Positions 8,447-17,513 of a stretch of DNA of 64,000 nt are shown one piece after another. The DNA lies in the NCBI RefSeq assembly GCF_002797415.1, contig NZ_KZ454944.1:1194655-1258654 (forward strand). The letters are read 5' to 3'. Below the pieces are notes generated by a model, which was given only the letters and a program-made list of their open reading frames with translations, was not told the DNA's origin and searched no databases. Positions within the stretch are counted from its first letter, which is position 1. Each line of letters begins with the position of its first letter. The position numbers were made by a program, and so were the translations under genes. Source of the DNA: Bacillus alkalisoli. GTDB lineage: Bacteria; Bacillota; Bacilli; Bacillales; Bacillaceae_I.

Positions 8447-9144
8447 TGGTAGTGAACTTAAAGAGTAAGCATTACGCAATCTTCATTGCCTCAGTCCTTG
8501 TATCTATATTATCAATTGTTTATTTTTACTACACGGTCTATTCAGCCAATCAACTTGAATTGAACCGAATAAAGCAAAATATAACGATGGAAAACCAGTT
8601 AATAGAAATACTAGAAAGTGATAGAAACAGTGAAACACCAACAGACGGTAGCTCAACCGACCTTCAAAGAAAGTTACCGGTCGCTCCATATGTAGAACAA
8701 TTTGTTCTGCAAGTAGAAGAGGTGGCTAAAAATTCACAAGCAAACGTAACGAACTTACTATTTTCTAGCTCGATACCAACAGAAACAACTTTAGAAGAAT
8801 ATATGGAATATAGAGAAGATATGGATGAAGAAGAGAATACGGAAATGTCAGAAACAACTAATACAGCAATAGCGATGCCTAATGGTATTGAAAAGTTAAC
8901 TGTTAACCTCTTAGTAGAAGTAAACAACTATAGTAGTTTGAAAAGGTTTTTAGAATTGCTAGAAGGATCTACAAGAATTACACAAATTGAAACAGTATCA
9001 TTTTCAGGTAATGCGGAATCGTTATCCTTTACCATTACCGCATCAACTTATTATCACCCACATCTTACGGATTTGATGGACGAGTTACCACCATTATCCA
9101 TTCCAAACCCAAGTAATAAAACAAATCCATTTTCCGGCAATTAA
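8446..9144 (+). CDS. pilO: Type IV pilus assembly protein PilO
   Basis: 232 aa with one N-terminal membrane segment (about residues 10-29), a coiled-coil linker, an acidic stretch (about 110-145) and a C-terminal ferredoxin-like domain (LTVNLLVEVNNYSSLKRFLELLE is part of it). It is the expected partner of PilN and last gene of the assembly operon. The sequence is divergent, so the call relies mainly on topology and on following pilM-pilN. A terminator follows at 9186. Confidence 0.78.
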   Translation: MVVNLKSKHYAIFIASVLVSILSIVYFYYTVYSANQLELNRIKQNITMENQLIEILESDRNSETPTDGSSTDLQRKLPVAPYVEQFVLQVEEVAKNSQANVTNLLFSSSIPTETTLEEYMEYREDMDEEENTEMSETTNTAIAMPNGIEKLTVNLLVEVNNYSSLKRFLELLEGSTRITQIETVSFSGNAESLSFTITASTYYHPHLTDLMDELPPLSIPNPSNKTNPFSGN

Positions 9145-9185
9145 TATTTTGTAAACTTCACAAGATTTTTGTCGGAAAACATTTA

Positions 9186-9219
9186 GGACAAGACGACAAA
9201 AGTCTTGTTCTTTTTTTTT
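9186..9219 (+). terminator. Rho-independent terminator of pil operon
   Basis: Stem GGACAAGAC / GTCTTGTTC with a 7-nt loop, followed by nine T residues. Confidence 0.88.
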
Positions 9220-9289
9220 GTCGATATGATAGAATGGAAAAAAATTGGTGCTGACAAGCTGATGTTTTACACTGGAGGTGAGTTGAAGT

Positions 9290-10387
9290 ATGCACGATCA
9301 AGTTCGGATAAAAATAAATGGAAAAATAAAATCGTATGTGCAAAAAGAAGTAGAGAATAAGGATAAAGATATTCTAATTCAGCCATCTGATTCACTATAT
9401 CAAGAAAACGAAAATGAAGATGTCCAAGACCTGCCAGTAATTATCTTTGATGAAGTTGCCTCTGCAGTGGAAAAAGAAGATAGCGATGAAAATTTTGATT
9501 GGGTACTACCGAAGGAAACGAATGACAAAAAAGCAAAGACTGCAGAAAAAAAGAACGCTTATATAGAGGATTTACGAGAATATCAAAGAAAGTCGTATCC
9601 TAAACCTACCGGTACAACTTCCTTATGGAGAAAAAAAGCGAAGCCTGGCTTAATCAAACAGTTTATCTTCTCCGCTATTTTGGCAATTGGTGTTGGACTA
9701 GGATTTGGAGGAATCATTTTAAGTATTATGAACATGTCTGATTCTCCTATCGAACCAGCCGTCCCAGTGACGAAACCAATCGATAATCCTACCGGAACGG
9801 ATACTCCAGGTGATGTTACAAGTGGAGATTTAAGTTTTCCATCATTTACTTTTGCTGTACTACAAGGTGGCGTTTTTTCTTCTAATGATGGTGCTGATGC
9901 AAGTATTAATGAATATAAAACGAATGGTTTTCCGGGAGTTTCTGTAAAAGATGATAATGTGTTCGTTTTTGTCGGTGTCGCAAGTGATGTAGATACGATG
10001 AAAACTTTAGCAACTATAGCGGAAGAAAAAGGACTAGAACCTTATGCAAAAGAAATTTCAACTAAAGAAAAAAAGTATGAGTCTGTAACTGACAAAGATA
10101 AAGAGTTTATTCAAAGTGCACCACCATTATTAGAAAAAATGATTGGCGTCACAGGCAAAATACTTGTAGGAGAAACGGTCAATCCAAACGAAATTTCTTC
10201 TATTGTAGAACAAAGTGCTACCCTAGCTACATTAAATGCAGAAGAACTTTCGGAACCGATAAAAGTATTACAGCAATACTTTGTTGCAACAGCGCAAGAT
10301 ATGAACAGCTACACAACTTCAAATGCCCGCAACGATATAGTAAATGCCCAACAAAATCTACTGTCCATCATAAAACAGTTATACTAA
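9290..10387 (+). CDS. spoIIB: Stage II sporulation protein B (SPOR-domain protein)
   Basis: 365 aa. The charged cytoplasmic N-terminal region covers about residues 1-120, one membrane helix lies near 125-147, then a P/T-rich linker and a SPOR-like domain (FTFAVLQGGVFSS, then NVFVFVGVASD) that binds peptidoglycan at the septum. In B. subtilis SpoIIB aids engulfment and localisation of septal wall hydrolases. It lies between the prepilin peptidase and maf, exactly as in B. subtilis. GGAGGTGA is 8 bp before the ATG. Sequence conservation of this family is low, so synteny carries much of the call. Confidence 0.85.
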   Translation: MHDQVRIKINGKIKSYVQKEVENKDKDILIQPSDSLYQENENEDVQDLPVIIFDEVASAVEKEDSDENFDWVLPKETNDKKAKTAEKKNAYIEDLREYQRKSYPKPTGTTSLWRKKAKPGLIKQFIFSAILAIGVGLGFGGIILSIMNMSDSPIEPAVPVTKPIDNPTGTDTPGDVTSGDLSFPSFTFAVLQGGVFSSNDGADASINEYKTNGFPGVSVKDDNVFVFVGVASDVDTMKTLATIAEEKGLEPYAKEISTKEKKYESVTDKDKEFIQSAPPLLEKMIGVTGKILVGETVNPNEISSIVEQSATLATLNAEELSEPIKVLQQYFVATAQDMNSYTTSNARNDIVNAQQNLLSIIKQLY

Positions 10388-10426
10388 AAAAAAGCCGTCT
10401 TTGATTTTTATCAGAGGCGGCTTTTT
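10388..10426 (+). terminator. Terminator of spoIIB
   Basis: Stem AAAAGCCGTCTTTGA / TCAGAGGCGGCTTTTT with a short loop and a T tail directly after the spoIIB stop. Confidence 0.88.
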
Positions 10427-10445
10427 GAATTTGAAAAAAGTAATT

Positions 10446-10549
10446 ACTTTCCGCGCAAGTCTCCGCTTTCCGCGGGCGGGCCGGAGCCTCCTCATCGCTC
10501 CGCTCCCCGCTTTTCCCGAAGGAGTCTACGACTTGCCCTACAATCAACA
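10446..10549 (-). repeat. R1 palindromic repeat, copy 2
   Basis: Reverse-oriented copy (CGCTTTCCGCGGGCGG at the left, AGGAGTC at the right). The inner arms share GCAAGTC with its complement GACTTGC, but the outer parts have diverged. Together with the spoIIB terminator it fills the 307 bp before maf. Confidence 0.8.
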
Positions 10550-10694
10550 GCTAGTTAGTAATATAAATATTAAATTTTTTATTATTAGTATATAAATTCA
10601 CTGTTGCTTATATTGTACATGCCTTCATTTTTTTGGTAATATTACTTTGTATCTCAATTTCTGAAAACCAAAATTGGAAAGGTGATTATATGCA

Positions 10695-11252
10695 ATGAAA
10701 CGCCTTATTTTAGCCTCAGGTTCGCCACGACGAAAAGAACTTCTGGAACAAATAAACCTCTCATTTGAAATTATCGCAAGTAAAGTAGAAGAAACATTCG
10801 ACCCGAAAGAATCCCCAGAAAATATTGCAATGAGCTTAGCTAGCCAAAAAGCATCAGACGTGTTTACACAAAATCAAGACAGTATCGTAATTGGAGCAGA
10901 TACAATTGTTGTCTTTAATAATGAAATTTTAGGTAAACCTAATGACGAAGAAGATGCATTTCGTATGCTAAAAAAGCTAAGCGGGCAAACTCATCATGTT
11001 ATTACAGGAGTAGCGATAATTTCCTCCGAAAAAGAAAAAATATTCTATGAAAAGACGACTGTTACGTTTTATGAGTTAACAGAAAAGGAATTAAAAGACT
11101 ATATCGCAAGTAAAGAACCGATGGATAAAGCTGGTTCGTATGGCATACAACAATTAGGAGCTTTATTTGTCCAAAAAATCGATGGCGATTATTTTTCTGT
11201 CGTTGGCCTCCCAATAGCTAAAACAATGCGTGAATTGTCAACTTTTCAATAA
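10695..11252 (+). CDS. maf: Maf nucleoside triphosphate pyrophosphatase
   Basis: 185 aa. The N-terminal motif [14 protein letters not shown] is the family signature, with [12 protein letters not shown] and the late [19 protein letters not shown] region. Maf hydrolyses dTTP, UTP and modified nucleotides, and affects septum formation when overexpressed. AAAGGTG lies upstream. An ATGCAATGA two-codon frame overlaps the true ATG at 10695, so the start is set by alignment to the conserved [12 protein letters not shown] beginning. It precedes radC-mreBCD-minCD as in B. subtilis. Confidence 0.95.
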   Translation: MKRLILASGSPRRKELLEQINLSFEIIASKVEETFDPKESPENIAMSLASQKASDVFTQNQDSIVIGADTIVVFNNEILGKPNDEEDAFRMLKKLSGQTHHVITGVAIISSEKEKIFYEKTTVTFYELTEKELKDYIASKEPMDKAGSYGIQQLGALFVQKIDGDYFSVVGLPIAKTMRELSTFQ

Positions 11253-11299
11253 AAAGGCGAGATTCCCTTTATTAGTAAACAATTAAGGGAGGATGTTTA

Positions 11300-11989
11300 T
11301 TGAAAACTGAAACATTATTGATAAAAGATTATCCAGTTGAAGAAAGACCAAGAGAACGATTGCTCAAAGATGGTCCGAGTAGTTTATCAAATCATGAGCT
11401 TTTAGCAATACTTTTAAGAACCGGAACAAAACAAGAATCCGTATTACAAATGGCTAATCGTCTACTAACGAACTTTGAAGGACTACGTTTATTAAAAGAT
11501 GCTTCCGTTGATGAAATTACGAGTATAAAAGGTATCGGAGCCGCAAAAGCTTTACAAATAATTGCTGCAATAGAACTAGGAAGACGTATTCATCGTCTAC
11601 AATATGAAGACCGTTATGTTATTCGTTCGCCAGAAGATGCAGCAAACTATGTAATGGAAGATATGCGCTTTTTATCCCAGGAGCATTTTGTTTGCTTATA
11701 TTTAAATACAAAAAACCAAGTCATCCATCAACAAACCGTCTTTATTGGAAGTTTAAATGCTAGCATCGTACACCCGCGCGAAGTTTTCAAAGAAGCATTT
11801 CGTAGGTCGGCAGCATCATTCATATGTCTCCATAACCACCCGTCTGGCGATCCTTCACCTAGTAGAGAAGACATTGAAGTAACGAAACGCCTGAACGATT
11901 GTGGTAAGTTAATTGGCATAGAGCTTTTGGACCATCTAATAATAGGTGATCAAAAATTCGTCAGCCTAAAAGAAAAAGGCTACGTGTAA
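11300..11989 (+). CDS. radC: RadC-family JAB/MPN protein
   Basis: 229 aa, TTG start with GGGAGG upstream. A helix-hairpin-helix-like N-terminal region (ITSIKGIGAAKALQIIA) is followed by the JAB1/MPN metallo-hydrolase motif HNHPSGDPSPSRED near residues 177-190. The family is often called a DNA repair protein, but its biochemical role is not settled. It is transcribed between maf and mreB. Confidence 0.95.
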   Translation: MKTETLLIKDYPVEERPRERLLKDGPSSLSNHELLAILLRTGTKQESVLQMANRLLTNFEGLRLLKDASVDEITSIKGIGAAKALQIIAAIELGRRIHRLQYEDRYVIRSPEDAANYVMEDMRFLSQEHFVCLYLNTKNQVIHQQTVFIGSLNASIVHPREVFKEAFRRSAASFICLHNHPSGDPSPSREDIEVTKRLNDCGKLIGIELLDHLIIGDQKFVSLKEKGYV

Positions 11990-12037
11990 TACTATGATTT
12001 TTCTCATTCCTACGCTATAATATATCTCATGAGTTTT

Positions 12038-12068
12038 GGAGGCTACTTTTCGATAGCCTTCAATTTTT
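12038..12068 (+). terminator. Terminator after radC
   Basis: Hairpin GGAGGCTA / TAGCCTTC with loop CTTTTCGA, followed by CAATTTTT. It separates maf-radC from mreB. A TATAAT at 12109-12114 downstream may belong to the mreB promoter; its -35 is unclear. Confidence 0.65.
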
Positions 12069-12209
12069 CAAGTTATTATGTTGATTTTAACTATACGATA
12101 CGCTTTTGTATAATGGCTAAACACAACTATAGGGCAATCTCGTCCTTATTAATCACCGAATAAAATTATTCTAATAAAAGTAACGGTTTCAGAAAGGGAG
12201 ATACATTAA

Positions 12210-13229
12210 ATGTTTGGTTCAAGAGATTTAGGAATTGACTTAGGTACAGCAAACACACTCGTATTCATTAAAGGAAAAGGAATTGTAGTACGTGAACCGT
12301 CTGTAGTAGCAATGCAAACAGACACAAAACAAATTGTTGCAGTAGGAAACGACGCAAAAAATATGATCGGCCGTACACCAGGTAACGTCGTAGCACTTCG
12401 CCCAATGAAAGATGGAGTAATCGCTGACTACGAAACAACAGCTGCGATGATGAAATATTATATTAAACAAGCTTTCAAAACGCGTGGTATGTTTGCTCGT
12501 AAGCCATACGTAATGGTATGTGTACCATCTGGCATTACAGCTGTAGAAAAACGTGCAGTAATCGATGCAACACGTCAAGCTGGTGCACGAGATGCCTACC
12601 CAATTGAAGAGCCATTTGCAGCTGCAATTGGTGCGAACCTACCGGTAATGGAACCAACAGGAAGCATGGTAGTGGACATCGGTGGCGGTACAACCGAAGT
12701 TGCCATTATCTCTTTAGGTGGCATTGTAACGAGTCAATCGATTCGAGTTGCCGGCGATGAAATGGACGACGCGATCATTTCATTTATTAGAAAAAATTAT
12801 AACTTAATGATCGGTGAAAGAACGGCTGAAACGTTAAAGATTGAAATTGGTTCCGCAGGTGATTCGGATGATATCGAGCCAATGGAGATTCGTGGGCGCG
12901 ACCTTTTAACTGGATTACCAAAAACAGTAGAAATTACTGCTAAAGAAGTAGAATCTGCATTAAAAGATACCGTTACATCTATTGTGGATTCGGTAAAAGC
13001 TACGCTAGAAAGAACGCCACCTGAACTTGCTGCAGATATTATGGATAGAGGAATTGTGCTAACTGGTGGTGGAGCACTATTACGTAACTTAGACAAAGTG
13101 ATTAGTGAAGAAACGAAAATGCCAGTTATTATTGCAGAAAATCCGTTAGATTGTGTAGCAATCGGAACAGGTAAAGCGTTAGATTATATTGATGAATTCA
13201 AGAAAAAATCAAAAGATTACCGTTATTAG
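12210..13229 (+). CDS. mreB: Rod-shape determining protein MreB
   Basis: 339 aa bacterial actin that guides the elongasome along the membrane. The actin-type phosphate motifs are visible: [12 protein letters not shown] at residues 7-18, [16 protein letters not shown] near 153-168 and [14 protein letters not shown] near 283-296. Normal length. It heads mreBCD-minCD. Confidence 0.97.
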   Translation: MFGSRDLGIDLGTANTLVFIKGKGIVVREPSVVAMQTDTKQIVAVGNDAKNMIGRTPGNVVALRPMKDGVIADYETTAAMMKYYIKQAFKTRGMFARKPYVMVCVPSGITAVEKRAVIDATRQAGARDAYPIEEPFAAAIGANLPVMEPTGSMVVDIGGGTTEVAIISLGGIVTSQSIRVAGDEMDDAIISFIRKNYNLMIGERTAETLKIEIGSAGDSDDIEPMEIRGRDLLTGLPKTVEITAKEVESALKDTVTSIVDSVKATLERTPPELAADIMDRGIVLTGGGALLRNLDKVISEETKMPVIIAENPLDCVAIGTGKALDYIDEFKKKSKDYRY

Positions 13230-13292
13230 AATCCGAAATTACGGTGCGAACAACCAAAGGTAAATTTGATTTAATAAAAGAAGGTGTAAAAA

Positions 13293-14210
13293 ATGCCACA
13301 ATTCTTCCTTAACAAAAAATTAATTGTCTTGTTAGTTAGTTTGATTGTGTTAGTGGCATTGATTGGTTTTTCATTAAAAGAGCGTCAAGAGTTATCTTGG
13401 CCAGAACAGTTCGTAAAAGATACTTCAGGCTTTGTTCAATCCATTTTGTATAGACCCGCACACTATGTCGCGGGTTTCTTTGAGAATGTAAGCCATTTGA
13501 AAAATACGTATGAAGAAAATAAACTACTTCGTGCTAGATTGGAAGAATATGCGATTCTTGAAACAAAAGTTCAACGATTAGAACAAGAGAACGATGAAAT
13601 ACGTGAAGTGTTAGGGGAAATAGAAACATTGCGTGACTATAACCCGATGCCAGCGACTGTAATTGGACGAAATCCTGATCAATGGCGAGAACAGATTATC
13701 ATTAATAAAGGAAAACAGCATGGAATAGAAAAAGACATGGCTGTTATTACTTCAACTGGATTAATTGGAAAAGTGAAACACACAACTCCATTTACTTCTA
13801 CCGTCCAACTATTAAGTTCATTAGACCCGAAAAATAGAATTTCTGCATATATACAAGGGGATGAAAATTTCTTCGGACTTATCGAAGGATATGATGAAGA
13901 ACGAGAAGCTTTAATGTTAAAAAGAATTCCACATAATGCAGAAATTGAATCTGGATCCAAAGTATTAACATCTGGTTTAGGTGGTATTTTTCCACAAGGT
14001 CTTCTAATCGGAGAAGTATTAGAAGTCGTTTCAGACGAGTTTGGTTTAACACAAACCGTTTATGTAAAGCCAGCTGCTAATTTTTATGATATAAATCATG
14101 TTATGATTACGAAGCGAAAAATGGCATCAGAATTTGACGCGTTTGACGAAGAAGTAGAAACGGAAGCAGACGAAGAAGAAGGCGAAAACGAAGAGGAGGG
14201 CTCAGAGTGA
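13293..14210 (+). CDS. mreC: Rod-shape determining protein MreC
   Basis: 305 aa with a membrane helix at about residues 8-26, a coiled coil (about 65-105) and the external beta-barrel domain (PATVIGRNPDQWREQIIINKG). The C-terminus is a run of Glu and Asp (EADEEEGENEEEG). MreC links MreB to penicillin-binding proteins. It overlaps mreD by 4 bp (GTGA). Confidence 0.94.
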   Translation: MPQFFLNKKLIVLLVSLIVLVALIGFSLKERQELSWPEQFVKDTSGFVQSILYRPAHYVAGFFENVSHLKNTYEENKLLRARLEEYAILETKVQRLEQENDEIREVLGEIETLRDYNPMPATVIGRNPDQWREQIIINKGKQHGIEKDMAVITSTGLIGKVKHTTPFTSTVQLLSSLDPKNRISAYIQGDENFFGLIEGYDEEREALMLKRIPHNAEIESGSKVLTSGLGGIFPQGLLIGEVLEVVSDEFGLTQTVYVKPAANFYDINHVMITKRKMASEFDAFDEEVETEADEEEGENEEEGSE

Positions 14211-14725
14211 GAAGATACTTCTTACCAGTCATCATCATTTTCCTTTTCGTATTTGAAAGTTTGGCGATCGACTTTTTCCCGCTACACTCATTGCATGAAG
14301 ATTGGATTATTGCTCCACGCTTCGTCCTAATTGCCCTTATCTTTATTACCATTTATGGTGGCTTATATTTCGGTATCGTCTACAGTCTTGTGTTTGGTTT
14401 TTTAATAGATATTGTCTATACAGGAATTATGGGGATTTATATTTTTTCCTTTACGTTAGTAGCTTATGGTGCGTTTTTACTAATGCGCATTATTCATAAT
14501 CATGCCTTAGTGGCTGTTTTTGCTGCTGTTATTAGTGTTGTATTCGTTGAATATACAGCTTATAACATCCATTCCATTATAGGATCTACGAGAATGATGC
14601 ATGATCAATTTCTTTATACTCGATTGCTTCCGACCCTATTATTTAATGCAACAGCAGCAATCATTTTAATCTATCCACTGAAAAAATTTCTAAATAATCT
14701 CGTATTAGAAATGAATGAAGAGTAA
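14207..14725 (+). CDS. mreD: Rod-shape determining protein MreD
   Basis: 172 aa, GTG start inside the end of mreC. Very hydrophobic with about five membrane helices. It completes the MreBCD module in the cytoplasmic membrane. Confidence 0.92.
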   Translation: MRRYFLPVIIIFLFVFESLAIDFFPLHSLHEDWIIAPRFVLIALIFITIYGGLYFGIVYSLVFGFLIDIVYTGIMGIYIFSFTLVAYGAFLLMRIIHNHALVAVFAAVISVVFVEYTAYNIHSIIGSTRMMHDQFLYTRLLPTLLFNATAAIILIYPLKKFLNNLVLEMNEE

Positions 14726-14748
14726 AATAGTATATAATAGTAAATATG

Positions 14749-14774
14749 TACTCACCTAATTTTTTAGGTGAGTA
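14749..14774. other. Hairpin between mreD and minC
   Basis: Perfect 10-bp stem TACTCACCTA / TAGGTGAGTA with loop ATTTTT. No T run follows the stem, so it may be a weak terminator or an RNA-processing site that separates mreBCD from minCD. Confidence 0.5.
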
Positions 14775-14898
14775 TAAATTAGACTAGCAATTATTTCCTT
14801 GTAACAGTTAATAGGTTTATAGATTGTACATAATTATGATGCAAAACAAGGAATTTTAATAGCCTATGTCGAAAGTTATACTCGTTGAGGTGAACGTC

Positions 14899-15591
14899 AT
14901 GAGTAGGCAAAAACAACAATATGTAACGATAAAAGGAACAAAAGAAGGACTAACGTTACATCTTGATGATAGTTGTTCTTTTGAAGAATTAGTAAGTGAG
15001 TTAGAAGCAAAACTTTCTACAGATAGTAACCGAGAGCAAGATGATTCCCCTTTACTTGGGGTTCGTCTAAAGGTAGGGAATCGCTACTGTACAAATAAAC
15101 AAGAAGAACAACTTCGTAATGTGATAAGAAGTAAAAAGAACTTAATGGTGGAGTCTATCGAAAGTAATGTAATCACGAAAGAACAAGCACAAAAGTGGAA
15201 GCAAGAAGAAGAAATTGTCTCTGTTGCAAGAATGATTCGTTCTGGACAGGAATTACAAGTAGAAGGCGATTTACTCTTGATTGGTGATGTGAATCCAGGT
15301 GGTACGATAAAAGCTGGTGGAAATATTTTTGTTTTAGGCTCTTTACGTGGAAATGCATTTGCAGGGCAAGCTGGAAAAAAAGATGCCATCATTGCAGCGA
15401 GTGTAATGAAACCGAACATACTATCCATTCATGATGTTATTAATCGAGCTCCTGATTTAACAGAACAACTAGAAGGAAGCAATGAAATGGAATGCGCTTA
15501 TATTGATGATAACGAAGCGATTATCATTGACCGCTTACAAATGCTTTCGCATCTAAGACCAATGTTAACTAGGCTTGAAAGGAGAATGTAA
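14899..15591 (+). CDS. minC: Septum site-determining protein MinC
   Basis: 230 aa FtsZ inhibitor. The N-terminal domain begins [17 protein letters not shown], and the C-terminal beta-helix contains [20 protein letters not shown] and LRGNAFAG. An earlier in-frame ATG at 14866 lacks a ribosome binding site; GAGGTGA sits 5 bp before the ATG at 14899, which also matches known MinC starts. minD follows at once. Confidence 0.94.
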   Translation: MSRQKQQYVTIKGTKEGLTLHLDDSCSFEELVSELEAKLSTDSNREQDDSPLLGVRLKVGNRYCTNKQEEQLRNVIRSKKNLMVESIESNVITKEQAQKWKQEEEIVSVARMIRSGQELQVEGDLLLIGDVNPGGTIKAGGNIFVLGSLRGNAFAGQAGKKDAIIAASVMKPNILSIHDVINRAPDLTEQLEGSNEMECAYIDDNEAIIIDRLQMLSHLRPMLTRLERRM

Positions 15592-15594
15592 CAA

Positions 15595-16392
15595 GTGGGA
15601 GAGGCTATCGTAATTACTTCTGGTAAAGGTGGAGTTGGTAAAACTACAACTTCCGCTAATGTAGGAACAGCTCTAGCATTACAAGGAAAAAGAGTATGCT
15701 TAGTAGATACCGATATTGGCCTACGCAACTTAGATGTTGTCATGGGCTTAGAGAACCGTATCATCTATGATTTAGTAGATGTGATTGAAGGTCGTTGTAA
15801 AACGCATCAAGCGTTAATTAACGACAAACGTTTTGAATGTTTAAAACTATTACCTGCTGCACAAACAAGTGATAAATCAGCGGTAAATCCTGAGCAAATG
15901 AAAAAACTTATTACAGAATTAAAGCAAGACTATGATTATATTATTATTGACTGCCCTGCTGGAATTGAACAAGGCTATCAAAATGCCGTTGCTGGAGCAG
16001 ATAAAGCGATCGTTGTAACAACTCCAGAGATTTCATCTGTTCGCGATGCAGATCGAATTATTGGCTTACTAGAAAAAGAAAACATTGAACCGCCACGCCT
16101 TATCGTTAACCGTATTCGTAACCATATGGTAAAGAACGGTGAAATGCTAGATGTCGAAGAAATTGTATCAATCCTTGCGATTGACATTATTGGTATTGTT
16201 GCTGATGATGACAGCGTTATTCGCGCATCTAACAGTGGCGAACCAATCGCCCTAGATCCAACAAGCAAAGCATCCATCGCATACCGAAACATCGCTCGCC
16301 GTATTTTAGGTGAGTCTGTACCTTTACAATCTTTAGATGAAGATAATAAAGGTGTTATGCATAAACTAAAGAAGTTTTTTGGAGTAAGATAA
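15595..16392 (+). CDS. minD: Septum site-determining ATPase MinD
   Basis: 265 aa, GTG start with AAAGGAGAA within the end of minC. Deviant Walker A GKGGVGKTT at residues 10-18, switch motif LVDTDIGLRNLDVVMG, and a C-terminal amphipathic membrane-targeting helix (MHKLKKFFGVR). It recruits MinC to the membrane to block polar division. In B. subtilis spoIVFA comes next; here a pilin cluster intervenes. Confidence 0.97.
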   Translation: MGEAIVITSGKGGVGKTTTSANVGTALALQGKRVCLVDTDIGLRNLDVVMGLENRIIYDLVDVIEGRCKTHQALINDKRFECLKLLPAAQTSDKSAVNPEQMKKLITELKQDYDYIIIDCPAGIEQGYQNAVAGADKAIVVTTPEISSVRDADRIIGLLEKENIEPPRLIVNRIRNHMVKNGEMLDVEEIVSILAIDIIGIVADDDSVIRASNSGEPIALDPTSKASIAYRNIARRILGESVPLQSLDEDNKGVMHKLKKFFGVR

Positions 16393-16394
16393 TA

Positions 16395-16431
16395 AAAAAG
16401 CTATCTTCCGTTACTAGGAAGGTAGCTTTTT
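16395..16431. terminator. Bidirectional terminator minD / minor pilin
   Basis: Stem AAAAAGCTATCTTCC / GGAAGGTAGCTTTTT with a 7-nt loop. It has T runs on both strands and lies between two converging genes. Confidence 0.9.
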
Positions 16432-16436
16432 ACCGT

Positions 16437-16934
16437 TTAGTTAGATGTATCCGTTTCTGGAAATGGAGCAACTCTATCTATTACAGTATCAATCGTATAT
16501 GCGTTGTTGTAATCATCTTTTATAGTGAATTTTACTTCTATAGGTACATGTATATCTATATTTTCTATACACTTATTTGTAGCTTCTATTATGTTACCTT
16601 CTTGTTTAATTACTACATCTTCGAAAAAATATTTAGAGTGTGCTAATGCGCTTGATAATGAATTGTCTAAATAAATCTTTTTATCTGTATGGTAACATAT
16701 GGTGTATGGTTCAACATCGTGCAAATTTCTTAAATTAGTTATAATGAAATTTGCTTCCTGGCGAATGGCGTTATGTGTTTGTGTCATATTATTTTGCTTT
16801 TGTGTAGCGATTAATAAAGTAGTAATAAGAACTAGGACGATAGAAGCGATGGCTATAGTAGCTAGTAGCTCAATTAATGTTAAACCATGATTGTTTTGAA
16901 CAAAAATTAATTTTTTTTTCAAATTTTTCACCAT
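16437..16934 (-). CDS. Minor pilin, PilW/PilJ-like, second set
   Basis: 165 aa. Prepilin motif HGLTLIELLATIAIAS with Glu5 near residues 16-31. The block IRQEANFIITNLRNL matches the paralogue at 192-677. The external domain has three Cys residues. It is transcribed against minD and diverges from the PilV-like gene at 16992 with a 57-bp AT-rich gap that must hold both promoters. In the first set the same gene is co-oriented with its partners, so this gene has been inverted relative to set A. Confidence 0.75.
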   Translation of the reverse strand: MVKNLKKKLIFVQNNHGLTLIELLATIAIASIVLVLITTLLIATQKQNNMTQTHNAIRQEANFIITNLRNLHDVEPYTICYHTDKKIYLDNSLSSALAHSKYFFEDVVIKQEGNIIEATNKCIENIDIHVPIEVKFTIKDDYNNAYTIDTVIDRVAPFPETDTSN

Positions 16935-16991
16935 TTTCCGTAAAATATAGTAAAATATAGCTAGACTTGTAGAATAGTAGGGTGAGTCGAA

Positions 16992-17498
16992 TTGTTTATA
17001 AAAAATAAAAAAAAAATACTAGAAAATAATAAAGGTTTTACATTAATAGAAATATTAGTTTCCATTGTAATATTAAGCATCATTATTGTAACATTTTTAA
17101 GTTTTTTCTCACAAGCGTTGTTTTACTCTGTGAAAGAGGAAGATAAACTTACAGGTATTAATATAGCAGAGAGAATAATGTTTAATGTGAAGCAAAGTGA
17201 CGACATTATTGATTTGTTGTTTTTAAACGAATATGTATGTGGTCAAAACCCATTAAATATTAATAATAGTTTTAGTGGGGATGTTGACCTAGAATACAAG
17301 GACGATGTAAATCTATTTTATTATGAAGTAAATAATAAAGAATATTACTTAGACATTATCATCTGTTCGACTCCGGAGGAAAGAAATCTATTTTTGTCCC
17401 GTACACATATTAAGATTTATCAATCTGTTGGTACAAATCCAAAAGGAAAAATTGTGTATGATACGTTTCATTATATTAATTTAAATGATTATGAATAA
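16992..17498 (+). CDS. Minor pilin, PilV/GspI-like, second set
   Basis: 168 aa, TTG start with AGGGTG 7 bp upstream. The prepilin motif KGFTLIEILVSIVILS has Glu5, and the block QALFYSVKEEDKL matches the paralogue at 682-1158. The external domain has two Cys residues. It forms an operon with the next gene, 15 bp downstream. Confidence 0.78.
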   Translation: MFIKNKKKILENNKGFTLIEILVSIVILSIIIVTFLSFFSQALFYSVKEEDKLTGINIAERIMFNVKQSDDIIDLLFLNEYVCGQNPLNINNSFSGDVDLEYKDDVNLFYYEVNNKEYYLDIIICSTPEERNLFLSRTHIKIYQSVGTNPKGKIVYDTFHYINLNDYE

Positions 17499-17513
17499 GA
17501 AAGGTGTGAATAA

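Noticed and set aside
12240..12578. Antisense 112-residue ORF in mreB
   Set aside because: Cys/Tyr-rich translation of a highly conserved coding strand; no ribosome binding site.
14866..14898. Upstream ATG for minC
   Set aside because: No ribosome binding site and no match to the conserved MinC N-terminus; 14899 has GAGGTGA at the right distance.
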